Of a DNA stretch of 63,450 nt, positions 8,621 to 16,766 are shown one piece after another. The stretch is from the NCBI GenBank assembly GCA_964473745.1, contig CAYYQE010000009.1, forward strand, positions 1 through 63,450, in the 5' to 3' direction. The position numbers were made by a program, and so were the translations under genes. The notes beneath the pieces are model-generated. The model ran no database searches, had not been told where the DNA came from, and saw only the letters and a list, made by a program, of their open reading frames with translations. The stretch comes from JABJMC01 sp964473745. GTDB taxonomy: Bacteria; Patescibacteriota; Gracilibacteria; UBA1369; UBA12473. The stretch's first letter is position 1. Each line of letters begins with the position of its first letter.

Positions 8621-8888
8621 ATTCAAAAGAATGCAACGGATCAAGAGCATCTAATTGTTGCTCAAAGCGAAAAATAATCAGATTCACCTCTGTTAAAGTC
8701 TTCCCATCCTTGATCGCTTTTTTCATCTGCGCCCCACAAGCTTGAATCGAAGTCCACGCCACATTAATAAGGTTCTCGATTTGTGGATCATTCGGCTGTT
8801 TTCGGGAAACTCTCCCCACAATTGAATAAAATTTAATAAGGAGATGATCAAAGTTTTCCAAAATTTCTATCCGTTCTTTTTTAATCAC
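8610..8888 (-). CDS. Small helical protein, unknown function
   Basis: The protein is about 92 residues from the GTG at 8886-8888, which overlaps the stop of the upstream gene (GTGATTAA), a typical coupled arrangement. A GTG at 8928-8930 is in frame but would overlap the upstream gene by 50 bases. It is helical with two Cys/Trp-containing turns (AWTSIQACGAQMKK). No family is recognised. It forms a two-gene operon with the gene starting at 9306. Confidence 0.5.
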   Translation of the reverse strand: MIKKERIEILENFDHLLIKFYSIVGRVSRKQPNDPQIENLINVAWTSIQACGAQMKKAIKDGKTLTEVNLIIFRFEQQLDALDPLHSFEFKT

Positions 8889-9306
8889 GAGCTTCGGTTT
8901 TAGAGCTTTTTTCAAAACGTTCTTGTTCACGCTGTTTTGCTACACCCTCGTCAACTTTGCCAACTAATCTCTGTAATTCTTCCAGCTGAATATAAGAAAA
9001 ATATCCCAATGATGATTTTAATCCCTCAAGAACCTCATCTCCTTCTTCACCAAATATCGAATCAATATTTTCTCCTCGCAAAAGTTTCCGCACTTTTTCA
9101 ATTTTTCTTTGCCTTAAATCACTTTCCATCCAAATTCCCTCCATCATTTCCGGAGCAGGATCAAATTCGTCAAACATGTCATCAAAATCCTCCCAACGCT
9201 TATCCCAACGATCGCCCTCTTCAAACTTACCAGCTTCGTTCTCTTCCGGAACAGAAAATTTCTCTAACGAACTTTCTTTATCTGATTTTGAACCTTTATT
9301 GGCCAT
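8881..9306 (-). CDS. Acidic protein of unknown function
   Basis: A 141-residue acidic, soluble protein. The N-terminus is low-complexity and charged (GSKSDKESSLEKF), followed by DRWDKRWEDFDDMFDEFD and a helical C-terminus. The ATG at 9306 is preferred to the TTG-type extension, because a TATACT box lies only 6 bases upstream of it, which makes a leaderless message likely. Not recognised. Confidence 0.55.
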   Translation of the reverse strand: MANKGSKSDKESSLEKFSVPEENEAGKFEEGDRWDKRWEDFDDMFDEFDPAPEMMEGIWMESDLRQRKIEKVRKLLRGENIDSIFGEEGDEVLEGLKSSLGYFSYIQLEELQRLVGKVDEGVAKQREQERFEKSSKTEARD

Positions 9307-9312
9307 GTAAGT

Positions 9313-9318
9313 AGTATA
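9313..9318 (-). promoter_or_regulatory. -10 box (TATACT), leaderless start for the gene at 9306
   Basis: On the minus strand TATACT is followed by six bases (ACTTAC) and then the ATG. Transcription would therefore start at or next to the A of the start codon. The divergent gene at 9402 has its own promoter in the same gap. Confidence 0.6.
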
Positions 9319-9345
9319 ACTCAAACCCCAAAAATAGGGGAGGGC

Positions 9346-9374
9346 TTGTGCTAAACCTGTTTTTCAGGTATAAT
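9346..9374 (+). promoter_or_regulatory. Sigma-70-type promoter for the gene at 9402
   Basis: TTGTGC (9346-9351), a 17-base spacer, and TATAAT (9369-9374). The leader is about 20 bases, A/T-rich, without a Shine-Dalgarno. Confidence 0.75.
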
Positions 9375-9401
9375 ATAGTGATTAAAAATAAAAATTCTTA
9401 A

Positions 9402-10595
9402 ATGGTTGTCTCACCAATTGAAACACTCGATGAAGGGGCTGATGAAACTTTAAGTGCTACCGAACGAGCGCTTAAAGAACTTGAAGCCGAAAGAGGGGAT
9501 TTAAGTGATGATGAATATTTTAAAAGAAGGTTAGAAATTACTGATAGCACTCACGACCAGCTCACCGAAGCTGTTGATCGTTTAGACCGTCTTGATTGGA
9601 ATTTATCTTTAGAGGAATTAGAACAAGATGACCAAGCCCTTTTACAGGACTTAAGCTCTCGAATTATTACTAAAATGCGTCACGCCGAATATGAAATAAG
9701 TAGTATTGCTGAACTTCCTAAACTCAAGGATTCTGTCATCACAAAAGCAAATTTAGGATCTTTAGAAGTAAAAGCCTACCGATTATTCCTAGAAAACGCG
9801 GATAGTCGCTTAGCCAAAGGCTTAGAAAATTTTGCCGCAGATGCTTCCCTTGTCCAACCAATCGCGGAAAGCATTGTTGACCCAGAGAAAGAATCAAAAA
9901 TGGACTGGGTTAAGGACGCTGCTGGGGGAGTTTGGGATTATGCTAAAAACAATAAACTAAAAGCCGCTGGCCTGGTTACTATCGGGGCACTAGGACTATA
10001 TGGACTTTATAAATTAGTACCACGTTTTATCAAAGGATTCTTTGCTGATAATAAAAAATCACTCGGGTGGACATTTGGCATGGCCACCAAAGGAACCGCC
10101 ATTGCTACCACCGGGGGAGCTTTAGTTGCAGCTGGGATGCTTTTGGGTCCCGAATCATGGCGCACTTGGACTCGCGACCGCCTAGGAACCAATTTTAGTT
10201 TAAAATCAGTCTGGGAGTCTATTAAAGGACTCTCTTTAAGCCCGTTATTTGAAGGATGCATTGATATAAGCAAAGCAGATCGTGCCGTTGCCAAGACTTT
10301 AAAGGTGGGGGCGGAAAAAGTTAGCCTGTTACGAGATGTGGCATTCAACGAATTCGATGATGTGTCAAAAAAATGGATAGATCGCCTAGAGGGGAGGAGT
10401 GCGACATTAGACCCAGATTTAGGAATAGATGTAGATTTACCGTTTCTACAAGATAGCGCTGAACGGGAAAGGGCAGTAGAAGCAACCGAGAAACTACTAA
10501 AACTTTTTGTCAGCCCCGAAATAAAAGCAACACTCAGAGGAAGAGACATAAAAACTGTAGGGGACGCCATTGATATAATTGCGGAAAACCTTTAA
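9402..10595 (+). CDS. Membrane-associated protein of unknown function
   Basis: The 397-residue protein has a long charged helical N-terminal half (residues 1-170; TATERALKELEAERGDLSDDE), then two hydrophobic segments (about 188-205, AAGLVTIGALGLYGLYKLV, and 225-250, GTAIATTGGALVAAGMLLG) and a soluble C-terminal domain. The segments look like a hairpin membrane anchor. No catalytic motif or family is recognised. It is transcribed alone from a good promoter. Neighbours on both sides are also unrecognised. Confidence 0.6.
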   Translation: MVVSPIETLDEGADETLSATERALKELEAERGDLSDDEYFKRRLEITDSTHDQLTEAVDRLDRLDWNLSLEELEQDDQALLQDLSSRIITKMRHAEYEISSIAELPKLKDSVITKANLGSLEVKAYRLFLENADSRLAKGLENFAADASLVQPIAESIVDPEKESKMDWVKDAAGGVWDYAKNNKLKAAGLVTIGALGLYGLYKLVPRFIKGFFADNKKSLGWTFGMATKGTAIATTGGALVAAGMLLGPESWRTWTRDRLGTNFSLKSVWESIKGLSLSPLFEGCIDISKADRAVAKTLKVGAEKVSLLRDVAFNEFDDVSKKWIDRLEGRSATLDPDLGIDVDLPFLQDSAERERAVEATEKLLKLFVSPEIKATLRGRDIKTVGDAIDIIAENL

Positions 10596-10629
10596 AAACA
10601 GGGGATCATTCCCACCCCAGAATCAAACT

Positions 10630-10705
10630 TTGTACAATATATCTTGTACAAATATTAATAGATTAAAAAATGTGTTCAGTCTTTTTTAAACAATTTATTG
10701 TACAT
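10630..10705. promoter_or_regulatory. Cluster of three TTGTACA boxes (candidate operator)
   Basis: The otherwise gene-free interval 10596-10934 contains two perfect 8-base palindromes TTGTACAA (10630-10637 and 10644-10651, centres 14 bases apart) and a third near-copy TTGTACAT (10698-10705). The first two also form a larger dyad (TTTGTACAA-6-TTGTACAAA). The pattern suits a dimeric repressor binding cooperatively. The rest of the interval is A/C-rich with no convincing gene. A TATAGA at about 10886 may serve the gene at 10935. Confidence 0.4.
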
Positions 10706-10934
10706 TCCCCTACATTGCTTTGTCATTTAGAACAAATAACTACCACAAAACCACACCAAAAAAAATCTACCCAACACCCAACCAATAATTACGCCCAAAC
10801 TCCCCCACAACCCAAATCAGACCCCTTTGTTTTTGGCTTAAGCAAGCCATTTATAGCATTTTTCGCGATTTAAGAAGCTTTACATTATAGAGCGACTTAC
10901 GTATCATCTTCTCCTTTTTAAACCAGTGTTTTTT

Positions 10935-11450
10935 ATGGGCAAAAACCGTCCGGCGTCAAATCCAGACCGCCGCGCACAAATTCGAGGCACATTTGAAAAT
11001 ATGCCGCCAACCGCGTCAATGCATGAAATTAAAAAGGCCTTTTTGGCAATTCCGGCCAAAGCACGCACCCAGGCCCGACTAGAAAAATGGACAAACAAGC
11101 GTCACATCAAAACACACACTATGTTTACGATCCTTAATCACTATATGGCTGGACAAATCAGGCCTTTAAAACCTGATGAAATCCGAATGATAGAAAGCTT
11201 ATTCATGAACAAGATAATAATAAGTCAATACAGTGTTGACAAATTCTACGAATGGCTTAATCAAACAACATTCCCAGCCTCGACACGCCAACCAGTGGCT
11301 ACACAAGCTGAGCCCCATTCCGACCACCCGGAAAATTATGCCGCCATGTTAGGTCGCGCCGCGGTCGCCCAAATTGAGGGCCCACCAAAAAATGAAAAAC
11401 CAAAAGGCTGGCTAGCGCGCATATTCGGAGGCAAAAAAACTAAGCAATAG
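10935..11450 (+). CDS. Basic soluble protein of unknown function
   Basis: 171 residues, rich in Arg and Lys at the N-terminus (GKNRPASNPDRRAQIRG) and at the C-terminus (WLARIFGGKKTKQ), with a helical middle. The C-terminal amphipathic basic segment could touch membrane or nucleic acid. I chose the ATG at 10935 over a GTG three codons earlier. It overlaps the convergent recG by 11 bases. Not recognised. Confidence 0.55.
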   Translation: MGKNRPASNPDRRAQIRGTFENMPPTASMHEIKKAFLAIPAKARTQARLEKWTNKRHIKTHTMFTILNHYMAGQIRPLKPDEIRMIESLFMNKIIISQYSVDKFYEWLNQTTFPASTRQPVATQAEPHSDHPENYAAMLGRAAVAQIEGPPKNEKPKGWLARIFGGKKTKQ

Positions 11451-13494
11451 TCGCTTGATCTTCAAGTTGTTTGAGGCGGTTTTTAAGAGGTTCATGAAAT
11501 TCCAAATCCGGGTCTTTCATAACCAAATCAGCGGCCGCAGTACGCACCCTTTTGATTAAATCTGTGTCCCCTAGTGAAGCCATTTTTAAATCTGGGATCC
11601 CACTTTGTTTAACTCCATAAACTTCACCCGGACCACGCATCGCTAAATCGATCTCTGCCAATTTAAATCCGTCAGTATTTTTTTCCAGTGAACCCAGCCG
11701 CATCCGGGATTCCTCGCCATAGGAATCAGTAAACAAAAAGCAATATGACTGGTACTCCCCTCTTCCTACTCTCCCCCGAAATTGGTGGAGTTGCGAAAGT
11801 CCAAATCGCTCTGCCCCTTCAATGAGCATAATTGTGGCATTTGGGACATCAATCCCAACCTCCACAACAGAAGTAGAAACCAAAATATCAATCTCTCCCC
11901 CACTAAACTGATTCATCACTTCTTCTTTTTCCGCAGATTTCAATTTTCCGTGCAAAAGACCCAGCTTAAACTCTGCAAAAACCTCATTATTAAGCCGCTC
12001 AAACTCCGTGGTTACTGCCTTTACCTCAATTACATCAGACTCATCTATTAAAGGACAAATAACAAACACTTGGCGCCCTTTTTTAACATGATCCGCAATC
12101 CACAACTCAGCATCACGGCGCTTTTTTTCCGGCACAACACGTGTGATGATTTCCTGGCGGCCAGGAGGCAATTCATCCAAAATCGAAACATCCTGATCAC
12201 CATACAAAACTAATGTTAAAGTTCGCGGAATCGGAGTCGCTGATAAGCTTAAAACATGAGGACTCCCCTGCTCCTGCAACTTTTCTCGTTGCTTAACACC
12301 AAACCGGTGTTGTTCATCAATTACGGCCAATCCCAAATTCTTAAATTGAATTCCCTCTTGAATCAAAGCATGCGTCCCAATTACCAAATCTACAGTCCCA
12401 GTAGCAACTTGCCGCGACACTGCTTTTTTCTGTTTTTCCGGCAAACTACCCATTAAAAACTGAATATTAAATCCAAACGGCTTAAGCAGTGCGGAAACAC
12501 TTTCATAATGTTGACGGGCCAAAATCTCAGTCGGCGCCATCAAAGCCGCTTGAAAACCAGAATTCATAGCTTGCACCAACCCAAAAGCCGCCACCACTGT
12601 TTTTCCAGCTCCCACATCTCCTTGCAACAAACGCATCATGGGATAAGGGGACGTTAAATCTTTAGAAATTTCATCAATTACTCGTTGTTGTGCTCCTGTT
12701 AATTCATAACCAAACTCCTCATAAAAACGAGCCGAAACCGCCTCATCAATCACAATTTTTTTACCCAAATCCTTAGCTTTTTTACGAAACTCATAACGCC
12801 TTTTTAGCGCGGCGAACTGAAGCATAAATAATTCATCAAAAGCCAATCGGCGCCGCGCCGCCAACAAATCCTCCTCACTTTTTGGGTCATGCACTGTCCG
12901 AACTGCTTGTCCATAAGACATCAGACCCTCGGCCTCAATCATTTCACCAGGCATACAGTCTTCTAGCAGCTGCGCCCCTTTAAGCAATGGATTAATTTTT
13001 TCACGAATCCATTTAGAACTAATTTTGTCACGTTCATGATAGACCGGCACCAAACGGGCCGTATGCAATTGCTTTTTGCGCACCGCTTCATATTGCGGAC
13101 TCATCATAGTAACTCGCGCTCGTTCAAACTTAATCTTACCTGTTAAAATCAATTCATCACCATTTCTAAACATACGCTGAATATGCGGCTGATTAAACCA
13201 CATCACCTCAACACTCCCAGTCGGATCAGTCAGCGTGGCCATAGTCATAATTTTGCCAGTTTTGGTCCGCCGGCTAAACATTTTCGTTAAAACACCTTGT
13301 ACTACATTAACCTGATCAACCCGCATTTCCGAAACCGTACACATCTCACTCTGATCGCGATAAGTCCGTGGGAAATAATGCAAAAAATCATCAACAGTAT
13401 AAACACCAAGGCCCTTTAGCTCAGTAATATGCGCCGAAGTGGTCCGCAAAACATTAGATAACCTAGTTTTTAATAAATGACGATGCTCTTCCAT
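11440..13494 (-). CDS. recG: ATP-dependent DNA helicase RecG
   Basis: RecG remodels stalled replication forks and branched DNA. The wedge/OB domain lies at residues 1-200, Walker A is LLQGDVGAGKTVVA, the DExH box is IDEQHRFG, SATPIPRT is motif III, and the C-terminal helicase half includes VVEVGIDVPNA and QLHQFRGRVGRG. At 684 residues it is standard length. The gap to the upstream tyrS stop-start is 3 bases, so tyrS-recG is an operon. An AAGGGA 6 bases before the ATG is the nearest thing to a Shine-Dalgarno in the window. Confidence 0.97.
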   Translation of the reverse strand: MEEHRHLLKTRLSNVLRTTSAHITELKGLGVYTVDDFLHYFPRTYRDQSEMCTVSEMRVDQVNVVQGVLTKMFSRRTKTGKIMTMATLTDPTGSVEVMWFNQPHIQRMFRNGDELILTGKIKFERARVTMMSPQYEAVRKKQLHTARLVPVYHERDKISSKWIREKINPLLKGAQLLEDCMPGEMIEAEGLMSYGQAVRTVHDPKSEEDLLAARRRLAFDELFMLQFAALKRRYEFRKKAKDLGKKIVIDEAVSARFYEEFGYELTGAQQRVIDEISKDLTSPYPMMRLLQGDVGAGKTVVAAFGLVQAMNSGFQAALMAPTEILARQHYESVSALLKPFGFNIQFLMGSLPEKQKKAVSRQVATGTVDLVIGTHALIQEGIQFKNLGLAVIDEQHRFGVKQREKLQEQGSPHVLSLSATPIPRTLTLVLYGDQDVSILDELPPGRQEIITRVVPEKKRRDAELWIADHVKKGRQVFVICPLIDESDVIEVKAVTTEFERLNNEVFAEFKLGLLHGKLKSAEKEEVMNQFSGGEIDILVSTSVVEVGIDVPNATIMLIEGAERFGLSQLHQFRGRVGRGEYQSYCFLFTDSYGEESRMRLGSLEKNTDGFKLAEIDLAMRGPGEVYGVKQSGIPDLKMASLGDTDLIKRVRTAAADLVMKDPDLEFHEPLKNRLKQLEDQATIA

Positions 13495-13497
13495 AAT

Positions 13498-14691
13498 TTA
13501 TCCCTTTTTGATGCGAAGGAAGCGACGCTTACCCACTTGGAGCAATACACCATCCCCTTCCGGTATTGGGACTACAAATTCTATATCTTTTGTAGCTTTA
13601 GAATCAACCTTAACTCCGCCACCTTCAATTAATCGTCGCGCCTCACTATTCGAAGAAATCGAATCAATTAAACGCACCATATCAATTAACGGCAATTCGT
13701 TTTCTGAAACTGTTTTCTCCAGAATCTCATCAGGGAGTTCTTTTTTGGAAAAAACCTGCTTAAAATGAGCCTCGGCAGCCTCGGCGGCCGCGGCATCATG
13801 ATAAATCTCTACTAATTCACGGCCTAATCTCATCTTAAGATCACGCGGATTAGCTCCATCATCTAGTTGCTTTCGCAAATCATCAATTTCCGCCATCGCC
13901 ACATCCGTAGCCAATTCAAAATAACGCAAAATCAATTCATCGGGAATAGACATCACTTTTCCGTACATGTCATTTGGTTCGTCACTTACACCAATGTAAT
14001 TCCCTTCTGATTTACCCATCTTAATCTTGCCGTCTAATCCTTCTAAAATAGGAACGGTTAGAATATTTTGTGGTTCCTGGTCATATCCCTTTTGTAAAAC
14101 ACGACCAGCCAATAAATTAAAAGTTTGATCAGTTCCCCCCAATTCCACATCTGCTTTCAAAGCCACTGAATCATATCCTTGCATTAACGGATACATAAAT
14201 TCATGCAAAGAAATCGGCTTATTATTCTTCATCCGCTCTTGAAACATATCTCGCTCCAGCATTTGCGCCACTGTAAAATTAGAAGCCAGCTTAATAACAT
14301 CCGCAAAATTAAGCGGCTGAAGCCAATCAGCATTCCAAACCACTTCCACTTTATCGACATCTAAAACTTTAGAAACTTGGTCAATATAATGCTTGGCATT
14401 TGCCTCCAGTTCCTCTTGAGTCTTGGCGGGACGAGTATCTTTTTTCCCAGTTGGGTCGCCAATTTGGCCCGTAAAATTCCCAAACAACAACAAAATATGA
14501 TGACCTAAATCCTGAAAAGCACGAAGCTTACGAATTACCACCATATGACCAATATGAAGGTCTGCACCAGAGGGGTCGATGCCTAATTTTATGCGCAGTT
14601 TTTTGTCGCTGCGAAGTTTCTTTTCTAAATCTTCACGGACAATAACTTCGGTCGTTCCACGATCAAGAAGATCAGCAATTGGATCAGACAT
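13498..14691 (-). CDS. tyrS: Tyrosyl-tRNA synthetase
   Basis: Class I synthetase charging tRNA-Tyr. The HIGH motif is in SGADLHIGHMVV, the KMSKS equivalent is KMGKSEGN, and a C-terminal S4 RNA-binding domain (IDSISSNSEARRLIEGGGVKVD) follows. The 397-residue length and the motif KMGKS fit the TyrZ-like subgroup. First gene of the tyrS-recG operon, and divergent from the pseudouridine synthase gene across a 50-base AT-rich gap. Confidence 0.96.
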   Translation of the reverse strand: MSDPIADLLDRGTTEVIVREDLEKKLRSDKKLRIKLGIDPSGADLHIGHMVVIRKLRAFQDLGHHILLLFGNFTGQIGDPTGKKDTRPAKTQEELEANAKHYIDQVSKVLDVDKVEVVWNADWLQPLNFADVIKLASNFTVAQMLERDMFQERMKNNKPISLHEFMYPLMQGYDSVALKADVELGGTDQTFNLLAGRVLQKGYDQEPQNILTVPILEGLDGKIKMGKSEGNYIGVSDEPNDMYGKVMSIPDELILRYFELATDVAMAEIDDLRKQLDDGANPRDLKMRLGRELVEIYHDAAAAEAAEAHFKQVFSKKELPDEILEKTVSENELPLIDMVRLIDSISSNSEARRLIEGGGVKVDSKATKDIEFVVPIPEGDGVLLQVGKRRFLRIKKG

Positions 14692-14741
14692 AATTAAAAG
14701 AACTTAAATATTTATTAAATTACAGGTAGAGTGTACACGAT

Positions 14742-15668
14742 ATGCCTGAAACATTCCATATTCAAACAGAAGAGGGAACGCGCCTCGATCAATGGCTCGC
14801 TCAAAAATTCCCTAAAGAAAGCCGTAGTTTTTGGCAGAAAAAAGTTAAAAACAACGAAGTTTTGGTAAATAACAAAAAGGCAAAAGCCCACTACGCACTC
14901 CGCCTTGGCGACGAAATCAAGTTAAAACTCATTCCTCAAAAAACCACTTTAAAAGGAGAACCAATTCCAGTTTCTATAATTTTTGAAGATGAAAATTACG
15001 CCGTAGTAGACAAACCCGCTGGCCTAGTTGTTCACCCTGGCATTGGCAATAAAGAACATACCTTGGTGCACGCCCTAATTCACCATTTTGGTGAAAGTTT
15101 AAGTAATAGCGGCGGATCAGATCGACCCGGCATCGTGCATCGCCTCGACAAAGATACTTCGGGCCTCATCATCATCGCCAAAAACAATGAAACGCATCGC
15201 CTGCTTTCCAAACAGTTCGAAGCAAAAACCATAAAAAAAACCTACTTAGCCCTGCTGGAAGGTCATCTTAACCCGGAAAAAGGAACTATAGAAGCGCCTT
15301 TAAATCGCAGTCGTAGTAACCGCCAAAAAATTAGCATTTCCAACCGCAAAGGCAGCCGCAACGCCTTAACTCATTATCAAGTTCAAAAATATTTCACTCT
15401 TCCTACCCCCTGTTGCTTAGCCGAAATTCAAATTGAAACCGGTCGCACCCACCAAATTCGCGTTCATTTTCAGGGGATCGCCCATTCAGTTTTGGGGGAC
15501 GAAACGTATGGGCGCCCCAAAGCTAACGCGCCCCTCCAAGAATTAGGTTTAAACCGACAATTCTTGCACGCGGCTGAGTTGTCTTTTATCTCCCCCACTA
15601 CCAAAAAGCAGGTTACTTACAAAAGCCCACTTCCAAAAGATCTAGCAGACGTTCTTAAGCAACTATAA
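14742..15668 (+). CDS. rluD: RluD/RluA-family 23S rRNA pseudouridine synthase
   Basis: An N-terminal S4 domain (RLDQWLAQKFPKESRSFWQK) is joined to an RluA-type catalytic domain. The catalytic Asp is in GIVHRLDKDTSGL. The motifs ETGRTHQIRVH and DKPAGLVVHPG are also canonical. With the S4 domain and 308 residues it matches RluD-type enzymes that modify helix 69, although exact sites cannot be read from sequence. It ends one base from the convergent rplU stop. Confidence 0.9.
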   Translation: MPETFHIQTEEGTRLDQWLAQKFPKESRSFWQKKVKNNEVLVNNKKAKAHYALRLGDEIKLKLIPQKTTLKGEPIPVSIIFEDENYAVVDKPAGLVVHPGIGNKEHTLVHALIHHFGESLSNSGGSDRPGIVHRLDKDTSGLIIIAKNNETHRLLSKQFEAKTIKKTYLALLEGHLNPEKGTIEAPLNRSRSNRQKISISNRKGSRNALTHYQVQKYFTLPTPCCLAEIQIETGRTHQIRVHFQGIAHSVLGDETYGRPKANAPLQELGLNRQFLHAAELSFISPTTKKQVTYKSPLPKDLADVLKQL

Positions 15669-15669
15669 T

Positions 15670-16104
15670 TTAGGCCTCTTTTGTTTTCTTTGGAGCTGCT
15701 TTTTTAGCAGCAACTTTTTTAGGAGCAGCCTTTTTTGGAGCAGCTGCCTTTTTAGCAGCAACTGGTGGTTTTTTAGCGGCGGCACTCAACGTACTTACTT
15801 TCAAAATTTTAATTCGAGTGAAAACCGAACGATGACCACGAGTTCTTTCGTAACGTTTCTTTGGTTTCATCTTAAAAACACGCATTTTTTCGCCTTTTTC
15901 CATCCCCATTGTTCGAGCTTCGACTTTTACATTATCCAAATAAGGCGTGCCAATTTTTACATTTTTCCCATCCTCGTCTCCAGCTAAAAGCACTTTTTCG
16001 ATCATAAAGTTCTTCCCATCCTCAAGATCCATGTGATCTACTAAGATTTCGTCCTTTTCTCGAGCCATATACTGGGTTGAACCCACTTGAACAACAACAA
16101 ACAT
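15670..16104 (-). CDS. rplU: Ribosomal protein bL21 with Ala/Lys/Pro-rich tail
   Basis: Residues 1-103 are a normal L21 (FVVVQVGSTQYMA...KMRVFKMKPKKRYERTRGHR). About 40 further residues consist of repeats of AAKK, APKK and PVAAKK, a histone H1-like basic tail not present in standard L21. bL27 (rpmA), which normally follows rplU, is missing here; pth lies upstream instead. The tail probably contacts rRNA or nucleic acid, by composition only. Confidence 0.95.
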   Translation of the reverse strand: MFVVVQVGSTQYMAREKDEILVDHMDLEDGKNFMIEKVLLAGDEDGKNVKIGTPYLDNVKVEARTMGMEKGEKMRVFKMKPKKRYERTRGHRSVFTRIKILKVSTLSAAAKKPPVAAKKAAAPKKAAPKKVAAKKAAPKKTKEA

Positions 16105-16131
16105 AATAATATCTTTTAAATTCGCTTACGC

Positions 16132-16160
16132 AAATTACTTAACAAAAGAGAAAAAAGCAA
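16132..16160 (-). promoter_or_regulatory. Candidate promoter for rplU
   Basis: On the minus strand TTGCTT (16160-16155), a 17-base spacer and TAATTT (16137-16132) precede rplU by about 28 bases. The match is moderate. It would let rplU be expressed apart from pth and obgE. Confidence 0.45.
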
Positions 16161-16166
16161 GTGAAT

Positions 16167-16745
16167 TTACGACGAAAATTCATTCTTTGCTTCCTCAGTG
16201 CCCTTTTTCAGCGCCAAAACAGCGGCTTCGGTAAATAATTCCACCATTTCTTTTAATTGCGGGACTTCTTCCGAACGAAAAGGCTCTAGAACAAAACTAG
16301 ATAAATCCTGCTGACTCGGAGAACTTAACCCTCGACTTTCAATTCCTAATTTGAAACGAGTCAGTTTCTCAGTTCCCAAGGTCATCAAAACAGATTTCAT
16401 ACCGTTATGACTGCCGGCCGAACCTTCTTCCCGAATCCGAACAGTCCCAAGTGGTAAATCAATATCATCAAACACCAGCCACACATCACTATTAGAAATC
16501 TTGTAAAACTGCTTTACCAAAATAAGCGCCTCCCCTGAAAGATTCATAAAAGTCTGAGGCTTCAAAAGAACAATTTTTTCTCCGTTAAATTCACCGCGCG
16601 CAATCTCACTCTTAAACTTTGATTCATTCCGAAAATCCGTAATTTTTAAGCGTTCGCGCAACATATCCATCGCCACAAAACCCACATTATGACGGGTTTT
16701 CACATATTCAGAACCAGGATTTCCTAAGCCAACGATTAGTTTCAT
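16167..16745 (-). CDS. pth: Peptidyl-tRNA hydrolase
   Basis: Recycles peptidyl-tRNA released from stalled ribosomes. The N-terminus KLIVGLGNPGSEYVKTRHNV carries the catalytic His and Asn. FDDIDLPLGTVRIREEGSAGSHNG is the second signature. 192 residues, standard. Located 21 bases after obgE in the same direction. Confidence 0.96.
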   Translation of the reverse strand: MKLIVGLGNPGSEYVKTRHNVGFVAMDMLRERLKITDFRNESKFKSEIARGEFNGEKIVLLKPQTFMNLSGEALILVKQFYKISNSDVWLVFDDIDLPLGTVRIREEGSAGSHNGMKSVLMTLGTEKLTRFKLGIESRGLSSPSQQDLSSFVLEPFRSEEVPQLKEMVELFTEAAVLALKKGTEEAKNEFSS

Positions 16746-16766
16746 ACTAAAACACAGTTTAACAGA

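Noticed and set aside
10670..10873. 67-codon ORF in the gap before 10935
   Set aside because: Pro/Gln/Thr-rich sequence typical of A/C-rich non-coding DNA, overlaps the TTGTACA cluster, and no promoter or family supports it.
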